Under the pieces are notes generated by a model. The model saw nothing but the letters and a program-made list of their open reading frames with translations, had not been told where the DNA came from and made no database searches. Made by a program: the position numbers and the translations under genes. Shown here in pieces: positions 55,837 through 64,000 of a stretch of DNA of 64,000 bases (positions within the stretch are counted from its first letter, which is position 1; each line of letters opens with the position of its first letter). Origin of the DNA: Fervidibacillus halotolerans (GTDB lineage Bacteria; Bacillota; Bacilli; Bacillales; Caldibacillaceae); assembly GCF_026547205.1 (NCBI RefSeq), contig NZ_CP106877.1:2382771-2446770 (forward strand). The letters are read 5' to 3'.

Positions 55837-56340
55837 TTACTTCACCCTTTTTCCCCGTTTCCCATCCTCGCGTATTTTTTCTTGAAGCATTCGAATTCCA
55901 TGAATTAATGCTGCCGGATTCGGTGGACAACCGGGTATATAGACGTCGACGGGAACGACTTGATCGACTCCTTGTACGACGGAATAGGAATATACGTAAG
56001 GTCCGCCTGCTGTTGCACAAGATCCCATAGCAATCACCCATTTCGGTTCTGGCATTTGTTCATATAACCGTTTGATTACTGGAGCCATTTTTTTCGTTAC
56101 CGTTCCTGATACGATCATGACATCACTTTGTCGAGGAGAGGCACGAAAAAAGGAGCCGAATCGATCTAAATCGTAATGGGCACCCCCTGTTCCCATCATT
56201 TCAATTGCACAACAGGCAAGTCCAAAGGTCATTGGCCAAAGGGAACGACTTCTCGACCATGCCTTTAGTTGTTCGATCGTCGTAAAAAACACATTTCTTT
56301 GTACGCCGGAGTCCTCTAACAATTTTCCCTTTACATCCAT
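55837..56340 (-). CDS. nuoB: NADH-quinone oxidoreductase subunit B
   Basis: A 167-residue subunit carrying the terminal N2 cluster. The cysteine pair is in [11 protein letters not shown], the third in [11 protein letters not shown] and the fourth in [19 protein letters not shown] at 56340 follows GAAGGTG, and the gene overlaps the nuoA stop by 10 bases; the frame also runs back to 56382. Confidence 0.95.
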   Translation of the reverse strand: MDVKGKLLEDSGVQRNVFFTTIEQLKAWSRSRSLWPMTFGLACCAIEMMGTGGAHYDLDRFGSFFRASPRQSDVMIVSGTVTKKMAPVIKRLYEQMPEPKWVIAMGSCATAGGPYVYSYSVVQGVDQVVPVDVYIPGCPPNPAALIHGIRMLQEKIREDGKRGKRVK

Positions 56341-56696
56341 TCCAACACCTTCTTTTTCCACGCATATATTAAGCCAAAGCATAACATGAAGGTAAAAATA
56401 AGCATTTCAATAAGCGCAAACATACCTAGTTTCCCATAGGCAACCGCCCAAGGAAAAAGAAATATAACTTCGATGTCAAAAATGACAAATAGCAGTGCGA
56501 ACAAATAATATTGGGGAGAAAACTGAATTCGTGAATCGTGGAACGGTTCGATTCCACTTTCATAACTTACTCCCCTTCCCCCTTCCTTCGATGGTGGTCT
56601 CAACCATTTACCGATGGAAAGAGAAAGGATTGGAAGGGATAGGGCGATGATAAAAAAGGTGATGATCAGTAAATAACTGTTATAAAAACTATTCAC
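56331..56696 (-). CDS. nuoA: NADH-quinone oxidoreductase subunit A
   Basis: A 121-residue three-helix subunit. The conserved motif [18 protein letters not shown] and [19 protein letters not shown] are present. GTG start after GGAAGGA. First gene of the nuo operon, 540 bases downstream of the atp operon terminator. Confidence 0.95.
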   Translation of the reverse strand: MNSFYNSYLLIITFFIIALSLPILSLSIGKWLRPPSKEGGRGVSYESGIEPFHDSRIQFSPQYYLFALLFVIFDIEVIFLFPWAVAYGKLGMFALIEMLIFTFMLCFGLIYAWKKKVLEWM

Positions 56697-57203
56697 TGAA
56701 AAATCCTTCCTCCCTTTCGTTAAAAGATTTCGACTCGTCTTTACTACCTAATATATGATGGTACTTAAAAAGTAGTCTTTTTTTTTCTTGTAAACGGATT
56801 GAAAAGGGGAGTGATTCAATAACAATAATAGGGGAGTGAAAAAAGGATAAATTTAAGATACCTCTATTGATGAAAAGATCGTTTTTGGATTTTCATGTAA
56901 ACGTGTTTTCTACATAATGTATTTCATCATTGGGTTGATGGTCGCTTTCATCTATTTGGAGACGTGTTTTTTCTTTGACAAAACTTTCTTTAAGATCTTA
57001 ACGCTCTTCGTTCTTAAACATAAAAGATATTTAACAAAATGCGTATACAATAAAGATGAGACATGTGACATTACTCCTTTAAATGGGGTTTGGCGATTAC
57101 ATTTTACTAAAGGAGTGTCACTTGTCTCTATTTTTTGAACAAAAAAAGGTGCTAGGTTTAGTCACCAACACTAAAAATTATAGAGCCGAAAGAAAATAGA
57201 AAA
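56697..57203. other. Promoter region between nuoA and atpC
   Basis: About 500 bases. It holds a hairpin-like inverted repeat (57058-57128) described separately. A 73-codon frame at 56917-57138 runs through that repeat and is not credible. The nuo promoter must lie near 56700-56850, but I cannot fix it. Confidence 0.45.
57058..57128. repeat. 71-bp inverted-repeat element (MITE-like)
   Basis: The left arm GAGACATGTGACATTACTCCTTTA (57058-57081 in full) pairs with TAAAGGAGTGTCACTTGTCTC (57108-57128) apart from one mismatch and a three-base bulge, with a 26-base loop. Followed by a T-run. It could be a small non-autonomous element or a terminator. Confidence 0.6.
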
Positions 57204-57229
57204 GAGCCACTCCCTATTTGGAGTGGCTC
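57204..57229. terminator. Terminator of the atp operon
   Basis: GAGCCACTCC-CTATTT-GGAGTGGCTC: a perfect 10-base stem, 15 bases after the atpC stop on the minus strand, followed there by TTTTCTATTTT. Confidence 0.93.
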
Positions 57230-57243
57230 CTAGTCTACATTTC

Positions 57244-57666
<423 letters not shown>

Positions 57667-57676
57667 TCAGTCCCAA

Positions 57677-59128
<1,452 letters not shown>

Positions 59129-59236
59129 CTAAAATGTTTTTCTTCCTATTCGTCCTCCAAATCCATCTACTTCCCATCGTTTCCATTCGAGGAAATAATG
59201 GGAAAGGTAACCACCGAAAATGATCGTATGGATCTT

Positions 59237-60100
<864 letters not shown>

Positions 60101-60170
60101 TCACCACCCTCCGATTGGATTTCGGTTGGATTTCCCTTCCTATTGGAAAGGTCACGCCATACTACCCGCG

Positions 60171-61706
<1,536 letters not shown>

Positions 61707-62255
61707 TTATGACGATTGATTCAGGATCAGTTTACGTTTGAGGCGATCTAATTTTCCACGTAAACTGCCATCGAATATTCGGTTGCCGATTTGTATTTTC
61801 ACACCACCGAGCAGATCGGTGTTAACGATATTGTTAATTTCCAAGGAACGTTTATTTACTTTTTTCGCAAAGACTTTTGAAATTTCTACCTTTTCCATAT
61901 CGGTAAGGGGACGGACGGTTTCAACGGTTGCCACCGCCAATCCTTTTTTCTCATAGGATAATTGGAAAAATTGTTCAATCATCGGAATCATGTGCTCAAT
62001 ACGATGCCGCTCGATCATGAGTAGCAATGTATTGATAATGTATGGTGAAAAATCCGCAAATACGTTCAAGAGCGTCTCCTGTTTTTGTTGAAAGGAAACC
62101 TTCGGAGAGCGCAAAAAGGTGAGGAAATTTTTTTCCGATTCGAAAACATATTTAACGATACGGAGTTCGTTTTCGATTCGATCCGTTTCATTTTTTTCCA
62201 CTGCAAGCTGAAAAAGAGCAGTTCCATACTTGTTTCCTATTTCCGTCTGTATCAT
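61707..62255 (-). CDS. atpH: ATP synthase F1 subunit delta
   Basis: A 182-residue stator subunit joining F1 to subunit b. N-terminal GNKYGTALFQLAVEKNETD and C-terminal DLLGGVKIQIGNRIFDGSLR are typical. It overlaps atpF by 4 bases. Confidence 0.95.
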   Translation of the reverse strand: MIQTEIGNKYGTALFQLAVEKNETDRIENELRIVKYVFESEKNFLTFLRSPKVSFQQKQETLLNVFADFSPYIINTLLLMIERHRIEHMIPMIEQFFQLSYEKKGLAVATVETVRPLTDMEKVEISKVFAKKVNKRSLEINNIVNTDLLGGVKIQIGNRIFDGSLRGKLDRLKRKLILNQSS

Positions 62256-62764
62256 CGCTCTTCTCCTGCTTTCTGGATAAATTCTTGAATTAAGGCTTCT
62301 TGATCTTTTTCATTCAGCTCTTTTTCAATTACTTTCGATGCAATTAAAACGGATAAGGAAGAAACTTGTTCTCTCAAGGCAGATACGGCCTTTTCTTTTT
62401 CTTGTTGAATTTCAATACGAGCAGACTCTTTCATTTTTTCTGCTTCCATACGGGCCGTTTGAATGATTTCTTCCCGTTGAGCTTCTCCTTGCTTTTTCGC
62501 ATTTTCAATAAATGTTTGTGCTTCTTCTCGAGCATTTTTCACCATTTGTCTATGTTGCTCTAAAATTTCTTGGGATTCCTTTTTCGCTTTTTCAGCCGCT
62601 TCGATTTCTCCGGCTACATATTCTTCCCGATCTTTCATCGTTTTTTGGAGCGGCTCCCATGCGTACCTTTTTAATAAATACATAAGAATTAAAAAGGCGA
62701 ACAGTTGATATAACGAATCTAACGGCGCAAAGCCGGATGCTCCCAGTGCCAATTGATCAATCAC
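62252..62764 (-). CDS. atpF: ATP synthase Fo subunit b
   Basis: A 170-residue peripheral stalk subunit: one membrane helix (LYQLFAFLILMYLLKRYA) and then a long charged helix (EIEAAEKAKKESQEILEQHR). GTG start after AAAGGAGTG. Confidence 0.95.
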   Translation of the reverse strand: MIDQLALGASGFAPLDSLYQLFAFLILMYLLKRYAWEPLQKTMKDREEYVAGEIEAAEKAKKESQEILEQHRQMVKNAREEAQTFIENAKKQGEAQREEIIQTARMEAEKMKESARIEIQQEKEKAVSALREQVSSLSVLIASKVIEKELNEKDQEALIQEFIQKAGEER

Positions 62765-62889
62765 GCAATTTCACTCCTTTCAGAGGTTCGCATCTTTCAC
62801 TAAACATATATCTTTCATTGGAATTATGCATAAAGGAATGGCGAAGGTTGTGCAATCATCTTCGCCACTAAAAAAATGTGTTCCATGTA

Positions 62890-63105
<216 letters not shown>

Positions 63106-63179
63106 TTAATTTCCTCCTTTAAATTTATCAAAAATGAATTTTTTCGATTGAATTGTTCATATTTTTATGAACATGTATA

Positions 63180-63896
<717 letters not shown>

Positions 63897-64000
63897 TCAC
63901 CTCTCTTCCTGACGAAATTGCTTTTTAAAAAATAAAACTATCAAGTCAATGAATATGACAATATAGGATACGGTAAATCCTATAATTGTAGCAATTAAAT
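63897..64000 (-). CDS. atpI: ATP synthase subunit I, C-terminal part (cut by window edge)
   Basis: The last 33 codons of a frame entering from the window edge, ending in TGA inside the atpB ribosome site. The peptide has a membrane helix (IIGFTVSYIVIFIDLIVLFF) and a basic tail. Position directly upstream of atpB is that of atpI. Too little is present to confirm by sequence alone. Confidence 0.65.
   Translation of the reverse strand, partial: LIATIIGFTVSYIVIFIDLIVLFFKKQFRQEER

Noticed and set aside
56917-57138. 73-codon plus-strand frame
   Set aside because: It runs through the inverted repeat at 57058-57128 and has no start signals.

Overview
The window is chromosomal DNA of a low-GC, endospore-forming Bacillaceae bacterium. 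Spore genes (spoIIID, spoIIQ, spoIID), mbl, flhO/flhP, ywmB, ywzB, ywpF and ssbB all occur. Much of the gene order (atp - ywzB - ywmB - murA - spoIID - spoIIQ - spoIIID - mbl - flhO - flhP - fabZ - ywpF/ssbB - ywqA/ywqB) matches, from my knowledge of the family, the corresponding segment of the Bacillus subtilis chromosome. The species cannot be named from sequence alone.

Layout. (1) 1-25.9 kb is a cell-envelope island. It holds teichoic-acid genes (a CDP-glycerol glycerophosphotransferase cut by the window edge, tagD, tagA, tagO), an LTA-synthase-type sulfatase, a MurJ/SpoVB-type flippase, a DUF5693 membrane protein and the pyruvyltransferase csaB. It also holds two large exported SLH-domain proteins: a 1.59-kDa-residue-class (about 1,585 aa) subtilisin-like protease and a glucosaminidase. 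An exported FAD oxidoreductase, a SpoIIM-like protein, a DUF368 lipid-carrier flippase candidate and a PAP2 phosphatase complete the set. CsaB pyruvylates the wall polymer that SLH domains bind, so these genes form one functional module. (2) 22.8-24.05 kb is a dense non-coding tandem array with a nested 21 / 83 / 332 bp organisation. (3) 26-34 kb has the ywqB-ywqA (SWIM/SNF2) pair, ssbB, a 49-aa ORF, ywpF and small exported proteins. (4) 34-46 kb is a mostly minus-strand core of fabZ, epuA, flhP, flhO, mbl, spoIIID, spoIIQ, spoIID, murA, ywmB and ywzB, with a VanZ-like gene and gldA on the plus strand. (5) 46.6-56.7 kb is an 11-subunit complex I operon (nuoA-B-C-D-H-I-J-K-L-M-N, no E/F/G). (6) 57.2-64.0 kb is the F1Fo ATP synthase operon, cut inside atpI.

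The main oddities are: the phased 21-bp array; two perfect DnaA boxes plus a near match in a 259-bp gap that splits nuoC from nuoD; a dispersed GGGACTG/GGGGAC palindrome family that supplies terminators, ribosome-binding sites and even coding ends; an N-terminally short NuoL beginning just beside one of those palindromes; and a PAP2 phosphatase lacking its motif-2 histidine. Several long intergenic stretches contain decayed coding sequence. No tRNA, rRNA, CRISPR array or intact insertion sequence was seen.
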